64,000 nucleotides of DNA from Plasmodiophora brassicae (GCA_039704465.1 JASFAU010000010.1:248001-312000), one strand, 5' to 3'; positions 41,495-52,665 are shown, counted from the stretch's first letter. A program made the numbers and translations. Notes: generated by a model from the letters alone, not told the origin.

Positions 41495-44400
41495 TTACTG
41501 GGCAGAAGGAGGTGAACCGGGGTCGTTGCTATGCCCGTCTTGCGCGACCTGCCTACTCTTTGCCTTCTTCGTGGGCGGCGTCTTTGGTGTCGTGGGCGTC
41601 TTCGGCGTGGAGGGCGTCTTCGGCGTAGAAGGCGTCTTGGGCGTGGAAGGCGTCTTGGGCGTGGACGGCGTCTTTGGGGTGGTTGGCGTGCCGGCAGCAT
41701 CGGCAACGGCGTCGGGGACCTCCTTCTTGGTCTTCTTTCTGTGGGCCGGCGACGCTGACGAAGTATCTGCTGCCGGCTTCGATTTGGAACGCTTCCGCCT
41801 GGCGACGCCCGCCTCCACGTCCGTATCGGAGCTGGCCGGCTCCACCGCGCTGCCGCCCTTCTTCGAACCCCTGCGCCTCGCTGCTGGGACGCCAGAGTTC
41901 TCGTTCGACGACGACCGTGCTTTCAGCGCCGATCGAGGTGTCGGCGTGGCCGTCCCGGCGACCTTGGCGTTGTCAAAGTTCACGTGGCGCTGCTCGGAGA
42001 ACGACTCGTCCTGGTCGAGGACCTTCGTGATGTTCTGGATCTCGTTGGCGATCACGATCGGGTTCGGGTAGTACGTGTCCCTCCAGTAGGCGAACGCGAC
42101 GTCGACGGCGATGGCGGCGACGGGGACCAGCAGGAGCACCAGCCACGGCTTGGCGTGCGACAGCAGGTCGATGCCGACGCCGTAAAAGTCGAACGAGATC
42201 GTCAGCGCGTACGAGTACAGGGCGACGAACGCGAACCAGAACGCGACGCTGAAGACGACGGCGCCGACCGTGATCCTGTTCCAGTGCTTCGCCTCGAGCA
42301 GGAGGCGCATGTTGACCAGGAGCACCATGCACCCGTTGACGACCGTCCCGACCGTCCCCAGGCCATGGGCGCGGCCGGCCGGCGACGACACGTCGTTCGA
42401 CATGGCCGACATGGCCACGAAGTAGACGATGACGGCGTGGAGGACGGCGTTGGCAACCCACTGGCCCATGACGCGCAGGTTGAACAGCAGGTGCATCTGG
42501 CCGCGCGCGTACACGGACGGGTGCCGCACGACGGTCGTCGCGTGCAGGTCCTTGTCGGTGATGCCGAACGCGACGACGGGCAGGAACGTGAAGAAGACGT
42601 TCCAGCCGGCCTGCAGCCACGAGTCGTACAGGGACGTGCCGCTGAACCCGCTGGAGAAGCAGAAGAAGAAGAGGGTGAACACGGGGCAGATGTTCTTGTA
42701 GAAGCTGTACAGGACGACCTGAGCGCGGCAGTCAGCGTCAGATGCGGTCCCGATCGCGACGACGACGACGTACGACGCTGACACGCCGGTAGTTCCAGTT
42801 GCCATGGACGAGGACGAGGCGCGTCAGGAAGCGGAACTGGGCGATGGCGTAGTCGGCCGAGTTGACCGCCTGCATGCCCTCGTTGCCGCTGATGCCGACG
42901 CCGACGTGCGCCTCCTGGAGCATGCCGATGTCGTTGGCGCCGTCGCCGATCGCCAGCGTCATCGGCTCCGGCCGGACGAGGCGCTTGACCATGGCGACGA
43001 TGCCGGCCTTCTGCTTCGGCGAGGCGCGGCAGGCGATCACCGCCTGGCACTGATTGCAGATGTGGAGGAAGATCCGGGCGCGCCGCTTGTGCTCCACGAT
43101 GAACGACAGCGTGCGGCCGTCGACGACCATGGCGAGCGGCGTCGACCGCATCGTGGCGTCGGCCGCCGTGCGCTGGCACTCGAGCAGGGCGATGTCGATG
43201 TCGGCCTCGTCGGTCAGGCCGAACCGCAGGACCTGCATGCGCGACGAGATCAGCGACGACGACTTGCCGATGTTGATCGCCGTCTCGATCTTGTCGCCGG
43301 TCAGCACCCAGACCTTGATGTTCGCCGACAGCAGCGTGCGGATGGCGCCCGGCACGCCGTCCTGCAGGCGGTCCTCGATGCCGGTGGCGCCCAGCAGCGA
43401 CAGGCCCACCTCGATCTCGTTCGACAGCGCCTCCAGCGCGTCGTCCTTGTCGTCGGCGATCGAGTTCTGCGCCGCCTGGTACCGGGCGGCCCAGGCCGCG
43501 TACACGTCCTCGTCGAGGACGGCCATGGCCATAACCAGCGTCCTCAGGCCGACGACCGCGAACTGCTGCAGGTGCTCGCGAACCGCCCGCGCCTCCTGGT
43601 CCTGGCCGGCGCCGAGCTTGGCGAACACGGCGTCGTCGGCGCCCTTGCAGTACAGGACGAGGCGGCCGTCGGGCGTCCTGACGATCACCGACATGCACTT
43701 GCGCTGGCTGGTGAACTCGTTGACGTTCAGGACGGCGAACGTCTCCTCGCCGGCCGGCCCGCTCACCGTCAGGGCGTCGTGGTCGCGGCGCACCAGCCGA
43801 TGGCCGTACCCGATGGCGGCGTTGACCAGGGCCTCCTCGTCGGGCGACGACGCCTGCCACCGTGTGACCAGGCGCCCGCGAACCTTCAGGATCTCGGGCA
43901 GCACCGTGTGGCAGACGGCCATGACGCGGACGAACTCGCGCTCGACGCCGGGGCCGGCGGCGACCTTGGCCGTCAGCAGGTCGCCGGGTCTGCCGGGCGT
44001 ACCCGACGACGCGGCCGGCTCGGCGGCCGCCTCGTAGATGACGCCGCCCGTCGTGCACAGGCGGAAGAGCATCTCGTTGCAGGTCAGCGTGCCCGTCTTG
44101 TCGCAGAAGATGTGCTCGATCTGCCCGAGGTCCTCGTTGAGGTTGGACGTGCGCGCCAGGGCCGGCGTGCGCGTCGCGCTGTGGAACATGCGGATGTCGT
44201 CGCTGATGAGGCGCGCCTGGACCAGCTTGACGAGCTCGAGCGTGACGTACAGCGAGATGGGCACGAGGTTGTTGAACAGGATCAGGAACGTGATGAACGA
44301 CGTCAGGCTGTTCAGCTGGGCGGCCTGGCCGACGAACGGCAGGTACCAGACGGTCTGCGCGTCGGCCGTGTTCCGGGCGACCCAGACGGCGAACAGGATC

Positions 44401-45754
44401 GTCGACACGCTGCACAGGATCGCCAGCGTGACGAACACGAGCGAGATCGTCGAGTTGATCAGCCGGTCGATGTTGCTGCGCTTGGACGGCGTCGCCCGCA
44501 TGTTGCGCGCGTGCTTCGTGTCCCTGCCGGTGTAGGCGACGAGCAGGTAGGCGCGCGCCGTGTTCCTCACGAAGCTGCCGCGCAGCAGCACGTTCTGCAA
44601 CGTGATCGGCAACGGGGCGTCGTCGCCCTCCTCGCTGTCGGCGATCTGGAGCGACCCCCGAAACCGGTACATGTTCGGGTTGGGCAACTCGCAGTGCAGG
44701 CGGCCCCTGAGCTTCGACAGCGCCACCGTCGACCGCATCGACGACGTCGCCCTGCACGACTGGCGAATCTTCAGGTTCGTCTGCGTACAGGGGGTCATTG
44801 TCACACCACCGGCGGGGACGGTCGCGGCCTGGTGTACCTCGCCGTCCAACGCGGACGTCTCGACGTAGACGAGGCCCTGGTCGGTGGTCGACGACAGCAG
44901 GACGCCGTCGGCGCAAACGCCATCGCCGTCCGACAGCTCGACAATGTCGCCGACGCGGACGTCGCTCCAGGGCACGTCGAGCAGCGCCCCCTTACGATCG
45001 ACGACCCTGGACGTGTTCGTGTTGACGGCCTTGTCGGCGACGTGCCGTTGCTAACACACGAGGCGCGCGCATCTCAGGGCGACCGTTTGCTAGCAAACGC
45101 GCCGCCGAGCGAAACGTACGTAGTCCTCGATGGCTTCCTTGATCATGGTGACGCCCACGACGCCCATCAGCGGCAGGATCGTGGCGTACTTGCTGGTGGG
45201 CGACAGGTTCGTCCCGACCTGCAGGACGGAGATGACCAGGAAGTACACGTTGGCGATGCGCCGGAACTGTTCGAACAGGCACTTTGGCAGGAAGTTCCAG
45301 GCCGTGTACTTCGACGTGACGATCGTGTTGTCGCAGAACCTGCCCAGCACCCACTGTTCAGCGGCAACGTACGTGCGGTGGGCAGGTCGCTCGCCTACTT
45401 CATCATCGCGTTCTCCGCCTGGCTCATGATGCCGACCACGCGAATCGCGCCGGCCGCGTCGTTCGTCGTTTCCTGTGCCGTCGCGCCGCCGCCGTCGCCG
45501 TTCTTCAGCGCCGACGGATGGCGCCTGGCGCCGCTCCCGATGACAATCACATCGGACGTGGCTTTCGACTGCAAAGGCATCGACGTCGTCGACGCTTTCG
45601 TCAGTAGACGGGACGGCGCATCGTCGGCGACGACCTCGTCTGGCGGGTTCTCGACGTCTCTGTCGTCGTCGACGGCGTCGTTGTCGTCGTCGTCCTCGTG
45701 GCCGTTATCATTATCTAGGACATGGTCCGACGGCGACGACTCGTGTGCCGACAT
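41495..45754 (-). CDS. P4-type ATPase, phospholipid flippase
   Basis: Four exons: 45754-45399, 45339-45120, 45050-42783 and 42718-41495, giving 1355 residues. Visible family blocks are TSKYTAWNFLPKCLFEQFRR, EDYQRHVADKAVN, and the actuator loop LDGEVHQ. The phosphorylation site is FCDKTGTLTCNEM, the P domain has LTGDKIETAINIG, the hinge reads AIGDGANDIGMLQEAHVGVG, and FSGTSLYDSW lies in the later helices. The actuator motif is usually DGET; here Thr is Val. The enzyme moves aminophospholipids to the cytosolic leaflet, normally with a CDC50 partner. An acidic N-terminus and a 200-residue basic tail with five or more TPKTPS hexapeptides are unusual. The start at 45754 is the first Met before the acidic region. 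Confidence 0.93.
41575..41695. repeat. 18-bp tandem repeat inside the flippase tail
   Basis: Six to seven copies of an 18-bp unit (plus-strand form GGCGTCTTSGGCGTGGAR) encode the TPKTPS repeats of the P4-ATPase C-terminus on the minus strand. Spaced S/T-P sites make this a likely proline-directed kinase target. Confidence 0.8.
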
Positions 45755-45901
45755 GGTGCTGCTGACGACGACAGTGTGGGTGTGTGTGCCGACGATAACG
45801 GAACGCTGAGTCGTAAGTTCGATCGTGGGTGGGTACCCCAGTCCCGACTGTACGATCCAGCCGCAGCCGGCCAATTCGACGAACAATGTTGTCGCGACGG
45901 T

Positions 45902-48900
45902 TTATATGTTGTGCGATCGCGAACTCGGCCTGTACTCGCGGGCAGCATGTGTCAGCAGGTCGGCCATCTGTTCCAGACTGATGGCGCCGCCGGCCACGAT
46001 ACGTTGGAGGAAGGCCAGCAACGCGTCCCGGGCGTACTGATGGAACGCATCGACGACCTTGCCGTCGACCTGAAGGTGGTCGTCGTGATCAGGGCCGACG
46101 AACGCGCTGGCGAACATCTTGGATAACTGGCGTAGGGTGAGGCGTTCCGCAGCGGGGAGATGTCGCTGCCAATAGATGACCTGGACGATCAGGTCGATGA
46201 CCTCCTTGAAGACGCCCGCGCGTCCCTTCCCGAGCAGGAGCATGTGGGAATCCAACGATGTAGCGCCGCCGGCAGCCAGCGAATCGACGACGAGGCTGGG
46301 GAGGACAGCATGCCCTTGCCGAGCGGCATCGTTCAGCCAGGTCAACAGCAGGAACCCGGCCGCACGCTTCGTGGCCCCATCCAGCGGGTTCGTCAACGTC
46401 GCCTGCGGTCTGGCCACGTCTTCCTGCACAACCTGCAGCGCCACACGATCCGTTTCGTCCTTGCACTGCTGCGCCAACTGGGCGTCGTCGAACGCGCCGA
46501 ACAGGCCCTGGACGTGATCAGCGAGGAGCGCGGGTTCCCCGTGCCGGATCGTGTTGATCAGGACGCGAACGGCAGCAGGGATGACCAGGTTGCTGAATGC
46601 GTTCGGGTAAGGGCACGACACGGTGAACGCCCATGTCGGCATCTGACCCGCATTGTTCGACGATGATGACTTCCAGAGCTTCGTTGGCCAACGACGCGCG
46701 CGCGACGTCGTCGACGCTCCCGAAAGGACGCTCGCCGACGTGCTACTTGTCGACGGTCGTCGCACCCACTGCGAGTCTCCTGGGGAACCTATTTGGACGG
46801 CTTTCTTGGCCTTGCGGGTGCTCGTCGGCGTCATCGCGACGTCAAATGCAGGCGTTGATGGCCGTGAACCATCATCGTCGACCCGCGCTGCTGGTGTGGT
46901 GGGCGACCGCCCCCAGAACTCGGTACGGGTACTCGACTCGGTATCCACCTTCCGAATCGTCAGGCCCGGACTTGACTTGGTGCGCCTTCTTAACAGCGTC
47001 TTGAAGGACGACGCCGGCCCCGATTCGGGCTGTGGTTGCAGCAATGGCGGCGAAGAACGATCACCAGTATGGAGGTCCCCGATGCTCCGTTTCAATGCGA
47101 TGCGCTTGAGCAGCAACGGGAGCCGTTTCAGTGTACCTTGGGGTTTGTCAGCTGAACCGGGTGCCCGGTGAACAGGATCAGGACGATTGATTAGTGATGG
47201 AATCGGTGTCGGGTAAGGACGTTGCTGAACCTCAGTTCGGGGACTCGCGCTGGAACCAGCGTCAGAGATAGAGCGAAGAGATGACTTTCTCGACGGCGCC
47301 TTGGGCAGAGTGGGACGAACGGTTAGAGTGATGAGTTCGCTGAATGTCGCCTCCATCTCGCCGTCAGTGTCAGCCGAGTCAGGGTCGTTGAAGTAACGTG
47401 CCGTCCGCTTGGGACGACGATCTGATTTCGCCGATGACGTGCGCGATCCCAGACCAGGTGTCGATGACCCCGCACGTTTCGATGGCAACGCGTAACGTGT
47501 CCAGAACGAGGATGAGGAGGATGAACCGCTCGACGACGTTTCTACGGTCGTGGAAGGATTCGAAGACGATAACGGATATTGCAACAAGGGTTCATCTTCA
47601 TGCACAACGAGAGAGGACGGCGTTATGGTATCGACAGCGTCAGGGGCGTTGTTGCCATCCCTTTTAAGCATTGGTGATAACCAACGAGAAACCATACCAT
47701 CCGCTAAGGTCGATCGACGCTTGCGACGACGTGTGCCCGATGGGGATGAATCGACAGCGCCGAAAGCGACGTCACGTGCGTCCTTTGGCAGGCGAGTCGA
47801 GTCATCGACACCGTCGGTCGAAGGCGGACGACGCAACGAGACCGCCGCTCTCCAGCCGCGACGGTTAGCACGTAGAGACGCATCTGTCACAGGCGCGTTC
47901 GGCAAGTTGGAGTGAACAGTCGACGTCGTCCTGGATTCGCGGGGCGAACGTTCTGTATCGAGCTGGGCACCCTCACTGATCGCGTCGAGCTTCGCGAAGT
48001 CAGGGACACGCGAGTGGGCGCGACTTGCCGACGCTAGTTTCCACCCGGAGTCAGTCTTCACAACGACATCGCTTGGCAGGAGCGACCAGGGGCGATGCGG
48101 AGGCGGTGTCAGCCTATTCGGCTGACTGGTGGGCGTGGAAGGACGCGGGAACGGCAATGGATAAACGGGGGCTGGTGCATCTTGGTGTGCAGACGGCAGG
48201 TGTTCCGAAACAGCAGCCAGGTCGGAAGGCGGCGAACGCGAGGGCATGTTACCGGCCGTCCCGCTTGGCGGCAATCCCCAGTACGAACCCAGATTGCCCA
48301 TCAGTGTAGACCGGCGCTTTCGAGGAGTAGCAAGTGACGATGATTCAACAGAGTCCCCAGGTAGATGAACATTGTTGACGGCATGGCGCTGATTTGGAGC
48401 CTGGTCCACGTTGTAGGCAGCACGGAAAATGGTTGCTGGTTCCGCATCATCGGGAAGCATGCCCGGTTCCTGCAACAAGTCGTCGGATTCGCCCTCAGGC
48501 GCGACCCCCGGCGACGTGCTCGCCGTCCCATACGTCGAAGACCCCGCTGGACCTCGAGAGACCCACCATAACGAGGACCGGCTTTCAGTCTGCGCCTTCT
48601 GATGGTCATTGGTCGCAGAACGTGAAGATGGCATGAACATGGTATCCTTTTTCGCGGAAGCAGCGTCGTCGACGTCAGGCCGATCGGTGGCAGTTACCAA
48701 ACGTGACGCCGTCTTTGAGGAGCCCAGTTTCCAGCGGGAGACGGAAGCGAAACCCCATTGTTTCCGATTAGTTGTGGGGGTGGCAGGTGGCGATACGGGT
48801 GAATCACGTCCGGTTTGTCGCCGTCGAGGCGGTGTACCGGACGGTGTTGGCAGGGAACAATCGCCCAGCACGTCGTTTGCGAACGAACGCTGCCTACGGA

Positions 48901-49105
48901 TGGACGACGTCGGCGTACCAGGCGGCGTCGGCAGCGGACGATCGTTCAGGTTCGGGACAGGCACAGACTTCAACTTCCAACGCGTATGTTCCACACCCGC
49001 CGGCAAAGGCGCGCCTTGATCCGATTCGTCGGAATCGTTCGCAGACACGACCGCGTATAGCACCAGCGCAGCAGCGACGACGACCATCGATCCGGATACA
49101 CGCAT
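45902..49105 (-). CDS. large secreted protein with disordered body and C-terminal RhoGAP-like domain
   Basis: An uninterrupted 1067-residue frame with an N-terminal signal (MRVSGSMVVVAAALVLYAVV). Residues about 30-800 are Ser/Thr/Pro/Arg rich, with repeated PTPPGTPTS-type and SRWKL/WGFAS elements. From about 830 a folded domain begins: VRVLINTI, then LADHVQGLF, then TKRAAGFLLLTWLNDAARQG, then RLTLRQLSKMFASAFVG. The same blocks occur at the C-termini of four other secreted genes in this cluster. The order and spacing fit a divergent RhoGAP fold, but the usual arginine-finger position reads LFGAF, so catalysis is unlikely in this copy. It ends in a 60-residue helical extension unique to it. Confidence 0.75.
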   Translation of the reverse strand: MRVSGSMVVVAAALVLYAVVSANDSDESDQGAPLPAGVEHTRWKLKSVPVPNLNDRPLPTPPGTPTSSIRRQRSFANDVLGDCSLPTPSGTPPRRRQTGRDSPVSPPATPTTNRKQWGFASVSRWKLGSSKTASRLVTATDRPDVDDAASAKKDTMFMPSSRSATNDHQKAQTESRSSLWWVSRGPAGSSTYGTASTSPGVAPEGESDDLLQEPGMLPDDAEPATIFRAAYNVDQAPNQRHAVNNVHLPGDSVESSSLATPRKRRSTLMGNLGSYWGLPPSGTAGNMPSRSPPSDLAAVSEHLPSAHQDAPAPVYPLPFPRPSTPTSQPNRLTPPPHRPWSLLPSDVVVKTDSGWKLASASRAHSRVPDFAKLDAISEGAQLDTERSPRESRTTSTVHSNLPNAPVTDASLRANRRGWRAAVSLRRPPSTDGVDDSTRLPKDARDVAFGAVDSSPSGTRRRKRRSTLADGMVSRWLSPMLKRDGNNAPDAVDTITPSSLVVHEDEPLLQYPLSSSNPSTTVETSSSGSSSSSSFWTRYALPSKRAGSSTPGLGSRTSSAKSDRRPKRTARYFNDPDSADTDGEMEATFSELITLTVRPTLPKAPSRKSSLRSISDAGSSASPRTEVQQRPYPTPIPSLINRPDPVHRAPGSADKPQGTLKRLPLLLKRIALKRSIGDLHTGDRSSPPLLQPQPESGPASSFKTLLRRRTKSSPGLTIRKVDTESSTRTEFWGRSPTTPAARVDDDGSRPSTPAFDVAMTPTSTRKAKKAVQIGSPGDSQWVRRPSTSSTSASVLSGASTTSRARRWPTKLWKSSSSNNAGQMPTWAFTVSCPYPNAFSNLVIPAAVRVLINTIRHGEPALLADHVQGLFGAFDDAQLAQQCKDETDRVALQVVQEDVARPQATLTNPLDGATKRAAGFLLLTWLNDAARQGHAVLPSLVVDSLAAGGATSLDSHMLLLGKGRAGVFKEVIDLIVQVIYWQRHLPAAERLTLRQLSKMFASAFVGPDHDDHLQVDGKVVDAFHQYARDALLAFLQRIVAGGAISLEQMADLLTHAAREYRPSSRSHNI

Positions 49106-49331
49106 GGTGAACGTTCACAGGCAGAGGTAGTTTGGCGGCCGTGAGGTCTTGTGGAGCACCCCGCTCCGGCCGCTGCGTGGACTTGCAAACACCGTACGGA
49201 CAGGCGCGGGGCCAAATTTAGGCCTGTGCCAGTGGCAGCGATCTGGGCAAAGTGCGCGACAGTGTCCGACCAGGAGTGACAACTCTGGCACGGCAGGTGG
49301 GTGCCGAATTTATTGTTGGGAGACCGTGAGG

Positions 49332-50774
49332 TCACTCCGAATACGTCGTCAGCCATCTAGCGAATTTGGGCAGGAACAGTTGCGTGTAGACGGTGCCGCG
49401 CATTTGCTCCCTGCATAACTTGGCGACGATCAGAGGAGCCAGGCCTGCCGCGAGTTCATCGAATGTCAACTGGTCTCGCAATGGGGCGTCCCGCTGCAGG
49501 GCAATGACCCTTCGGCAGAGTCGCCGCAGCGACATGAGCGTCAGGAACCGGCCGTGGTCCAGGTCCGATATGGATTCCCAAAATGAGTAGCTGGGGTGAG
49601 TTGTCGATCGTATCGAGGCATTCCAAGCGACGCAGTTCGGCAGCAATGGGCATCCTTTGCTCGCTGCATTCGCAAGCCAGCGTGCCAGCAGAAACACGGC
49701 CTTGCGTTTCGTTTGGGCTTTCGAGGCATCGGGTAACATTTCGGGAACAGATGCCAGCTTCGCGAACTCCAAATCGGCGTCGATCTCGGTAAGGGCAAGT
49801 GATTGTCGAAACAGATCGCGCAGGGCGGCAGGTGGGATCAATGACGCGTCACAGTAGATCGTGTTGATCAGGACGCGAACTGAATGAGGAACGCCACGCA
49901 CGAAAGGGTCGCGACGTCGTCGATGGGCGCATTCACCAGGGTTGACCGCTCGACGATGCTGATGATTCGGCTTCACCGCCCTGCCCCCATTCATCTGTGG
50001 GTCGGTCGTGGACAGCGCTTGTTCGAGCATGTCCTGGTTGACGTGCGCAGTTGCCGTTGAGCGGTGATGGTTCGCATTCCGTTGGTCTGTCTGCGGTCCA
50101 ACGTATTGCGAACCAGGCGCCTCGGATCGAGCATCGTCGCGTTCGAGACGCATCGGATGAAGCATTGGCAAGGGCGACGGAAGTGAACTCTTGCGGACAG
50201 GAGGAACGGGACCACATTTGTGTACATGTGGGACTGGACGAACTGGAGTGGGATCGGGTACGACGAGGGAAACCGGAGGATTAGGATTCGGGGCGGGGAC
50301 GCCCTGCATCTTCGGCGCCTTGAACACTGACATTACACGCTTGAAGAAACTGGCGGGATACGAGCGACGGGACGAGGGCGCCTCTGGCGGACATTCCTCC
50401 TTATCCAACCATCGTTGTATGGATACCCTGCTGGGTCCTGGCAAAGCACCAGCACGACGTTTCATGCCGGGCCACATGCGTCCAGTTTTGCTGCCGCCAG
50501 CTGATGTCAGATGTTCATCATTGGCGGGCCAGCTGGCTGATTTCGAACGTGTGTAGTGGATTGGCGAGGAAACAAGGCATGTCGCTTCTGGAACAGAACG
50601 CAGTGGAGGAGCAGCACGAGCACGACCACGCAATGGACGCGATTGCGCTTGGTAGCGGCTGTCACCTGGGGTGGCTTCGTCATGACCGTCGACGCTCAGC
50701 ACTACGGATAGGCAGAACCCAGTCAGAAGAGCGAAATAAAGCACGACTACGACGGGCGCTTTTGCTGCTGCCAT
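49332..50774 (-). CDS. secreted protein with C-terminal RhoGAP-like domain
   Basis: The start at 50774 (MAAAKAPVVVVLYFALLTGF) gives a clean signal peptide and 480 residues; a GTG/ATG further upstream adds a polar leader. A proline-rich linker fills about 55-280, with a basic helix FFKRVMSVFKAPK near 140. The C-terminal domain (about 290-480) reads VPHSVRVLINTIYCDA, AALRDLFRQSL, TKRKAVFLLARWLANAASKG, PLLPN, LMSLRRLCRRVIALQ, DQLTFDELAAGLAPLIV. FRQS falls where RhoGAP proteins have the arginine finger (FR.SG). Signal plus domain imply a role outside the cell or in a host. Not a known named family as far as I can tell. Confidence 0.75.
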   Translation of the reverse strand: MAAAKAPVVVVLYFALLTGFCLSVVLSVDGHDEATPGDSRYQAQSRPLRGRARAAPPLRSVPEATCLVSSPIHYTRSKSASWPANDEHLTSAGGSKTGRMWPGMKRRAGALPGPSRVSIQRWLDKEECPPEAPSSRRSYPASFFKRVMSVFKAPKMQGVPAPNPNPPVSLVVPDPTPVRPVPHVHKCGPVPPVRKSSLPSPLPMLHPMRLERDDARSEAPGSQYVGPQTDQRNANHHRSTATAHVNQDMLEQALSTTDPQMNGGRAVKPNHQHRRAVNPGECAHRRRRDPFVRGVPHSVRVLINTIYCDASLIPPAALRDLFRQSLALTEIDADLEFAKLASVPEMLPDASKAQTKRKAVFLLARWLANAASKGCPLLPNCVAWNASIRSTTHPSYSFWESISDLDHGRFLTLMSLRRLCRRVIALQRDAPLRDQLTFDELAAGLAPLIVAKLCREQMRGTVYTQLFLPKFARWLTTYSE

Positions 50775-51051
50775 GGTTTCGCCTGAGACGCGTGCGGCTC
50801 GACACACACTGGGCCAACAATGCAGCTACCACCAGACGACGTCAGTGTCCGCGTTGGGGATAAATCAGGGCCCGGAGGCCAGGAGCCGCGCAAGGACGCC
50901 GCAAATAGGTGTTGACGACCGACCTCGCAAATGGCAAAGCCAGCTGTGTCCGAACGTTCGTTAAAACGCGACGCATCCAGCAGATAACGATGCGACCGGG
51001 TCGCTGACGGATTTACTGATGGCGCAAGCAATATGGAGGTTTCAGCCATTT

Positions 51052-52275
51052 TCAGTCCTCGTGAAAAATGTCGAGCCATCGGGCGAATTCGGAAACGAAG
51101 CGCCGTGTATCGGCGGGGCATAACGGCAGTGACATTTCTGCAGTCTGGTCAATGACGTATGGAGCCAGGCTCGTCGCGATGTCTTTGGCTGTCAAGCGGT
51201 GTTCCGTCCGCAATTGGCGCTGCGCGTAGATGACCGTCAGGACCGTTTCCCGCAGCGCCATTAGCGTCTGAAAGCGGCCATCGTCCAGGACGCGCGAACT
51301 TTGCCAGAATGCGCAGCCATTGCTCTCGAGACCAATGGCAGATCGACTGAGCTCAGCCGATCTTTCGATTACACTCTGAATGAATTCGTCCGGGATCAAC
51401 GGGAATCCGCTATCCGTGGCCTCCTTGAACCAGCGTTTCAGCAGAAACCATGCGTTCCGTTTCGTTTCTGGCTGAACGGCATACGGCAACAGTGACGAGG
51501 CAGACGAAATCTGGGCGAACTCGGCAGCGACGTTGATGTTTCTGAAGGCAAATGACGACCGCAGTGCATCACGCATGACCAATGCATCAACGTTAGCCGC
51601 ATCGGAAGAGATCGTAGAGAGCAACACACGAACAGGGTGCGGTACCCCATCTCGAAATGGGTTGCTGTGGTGGACCCATGCGTCGCGGGTTGACTCACTC
51701 GTTCCGTTTGTCTCTCCACTCGGCACGGTCGCATATTTGTTCTTGAGCCGGGCCTGGCGCCTTCGCACGCGTACTTTGCGCATAATCACTCGCCCCTTAC
51801 GTTTGATCATCGACCACGTTCGCCTGAGTAACTTGACAGCAGATGCGACAGTGGAAGGGGCCACCGCTAGTCGTGAAATCGTATTCCTACCTGGCCGAAT
51901 CCGAGGCGCTGGCACTGCCCGGGACGGTGACGGAGCTTCCGCATGTCGTTGCCTGTGGGTCCCCGTGTTTCTCCATGCGCTTGTGGCAGGTTCGTTTGAG
52001 TTTGGCAGCGTTTGCCGTTGTCGCGAAGGAACAGAACGTCGGCGGACACCGTTGGCGACAGGACCATTTGATGTGGACCGGGAGTGGTGATTTCGAGAAG
52101 ACGAAGGGGATGGCCGTTCTTCACGTACGGATCTGTGTTGAGGACGGGGATAAACGCGAATGTGCACACGCCGACTGGGTTCAACGGCCGTGTCATCGAC
52201 GCTCAACACGACCGGGACCCAGACGACAGTCAGCATAACGGCAGTGAATATCGCGACATGTGGGGTCGGCGTCAT
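51052..52275 (-). CDS. secreted protein with C-terminal RhoGAP-like domain
   Basis: 407 residues. The signal peptide is at 1-26 (MTPTPHVAIFTAVMLTVVWV). A basic Ser/Arg-rich region follows, containing HRSVREER at about 47-54 and RRTWSMIKR at 151-159. The C-terminal domain reads VPHPVRVLLSTISSDA, MRDALRSSF, TKRNAWFLLKRWFKEATDSG, PLIPDEF, LMALRETVLTVIYAQRQL, HRLTAKDIATSLAPYVI. It is transcribed divergently from the gene at 52666 across a region with tandem promoter-like repeats. Compared with the copy at 55860 it has about 15 extra residues in the middle of the domain. Confidence 0.75.
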   Translation of the reverse strand: MTPTPHVAIFTAVMLTVVWVPVVLSVDDTAVEPSRRVHIRVYPRPQHRSVREERPSPSSSRNHHSRSTSNGPVANGVRRRSVPSRQRQTLPNSNEPATSAWRNTGTHRQRHAEAPSPSRAVPAPRIRPGRNTISRLAVAPSTVASAVKLLRRTWSMIKRKGRVIMRKVRVRRRQARLKNKYATVPSGETNGTSESTRDAWVHHSNPFRDGVPHPVRVLLSTISSDAANVDALVMRDALRSSFAFRNINVAAEFAQISSASSLLPYAVQPETKRNAWFLLKRWFKEATDSGFPLIPDEFIQSVIERSAELSRSAIGLESNGCAFWQSSRVLDDGRFQTLMALRETVLTVIYAQRQLRTEHRLTAKDIATSLAPYVIDQTAEMSLPLCPADTRRFVSEFARWLDIFHED

Positions 52276-52391
52276 GATTCAGGTTGGCGGGGCGCTTCGA
52301 TCTGCAGCAACGCCCTGCCACCAACACCAACGGACTTTGCGGCCGCGCGGCTCTACGGGATCCGGCCGGTGCAGCGCGCACATCTCTGGAC

Positions 52392-52506
52392 GCCGCCCGG
52401 ACTTCCCACGCACATCGAGTTGTATGCCGCACGGACTTCCCACGCGCCCTTTCGGATCCCGCACGGACTTCCCACGCACGCTTGCGGATGCCGGACGGAC
52501 TTACCC
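52392..52506. promoter_or_regulatory. four tandem 32-34-bp repeats with CGGACTTC core, between divergent secreted-protein genes
   Basis: Cores at 52398, 52432, 52464 and 52496 sit in the frame GCCGCACGGACTTCCCACGC. The spacings are 34, 32 and 32 bp, about three helical turns. The array ends 160 bp before the plus-strand start at 52666 and begins 117 bp before the minus-strand start at 52275. The same core, in the orientation facing its gene, occurs upstream of the gene starting at 59010. Confidence 0.55.
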
Positions 52507-52665
52507 AATATCAGTGCTAGCTCCATATAATGGGTTATTTATAGTTGGGCTCCATCCAACTCCGGTACCCAGCACCATCTGGCAGGTGCGCTCAATTTTC
52601 GCATCCGTCCGGGCTGTCGGTGGGTGATTTGGTATTTGCTAGTGTCGTGCTCAGCGCGCCAAGTC

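Noticed and set aside
42202..45809. Two very long open frames overlapping the flippase: 904 residues on the minus strand in another phase and 1001 residues on the plus strand
   Set aside because: Both are Arg/Asp/Gly/His-rich shadows of the GC-rich P4-ATPase exons, and no domain is visible in either.
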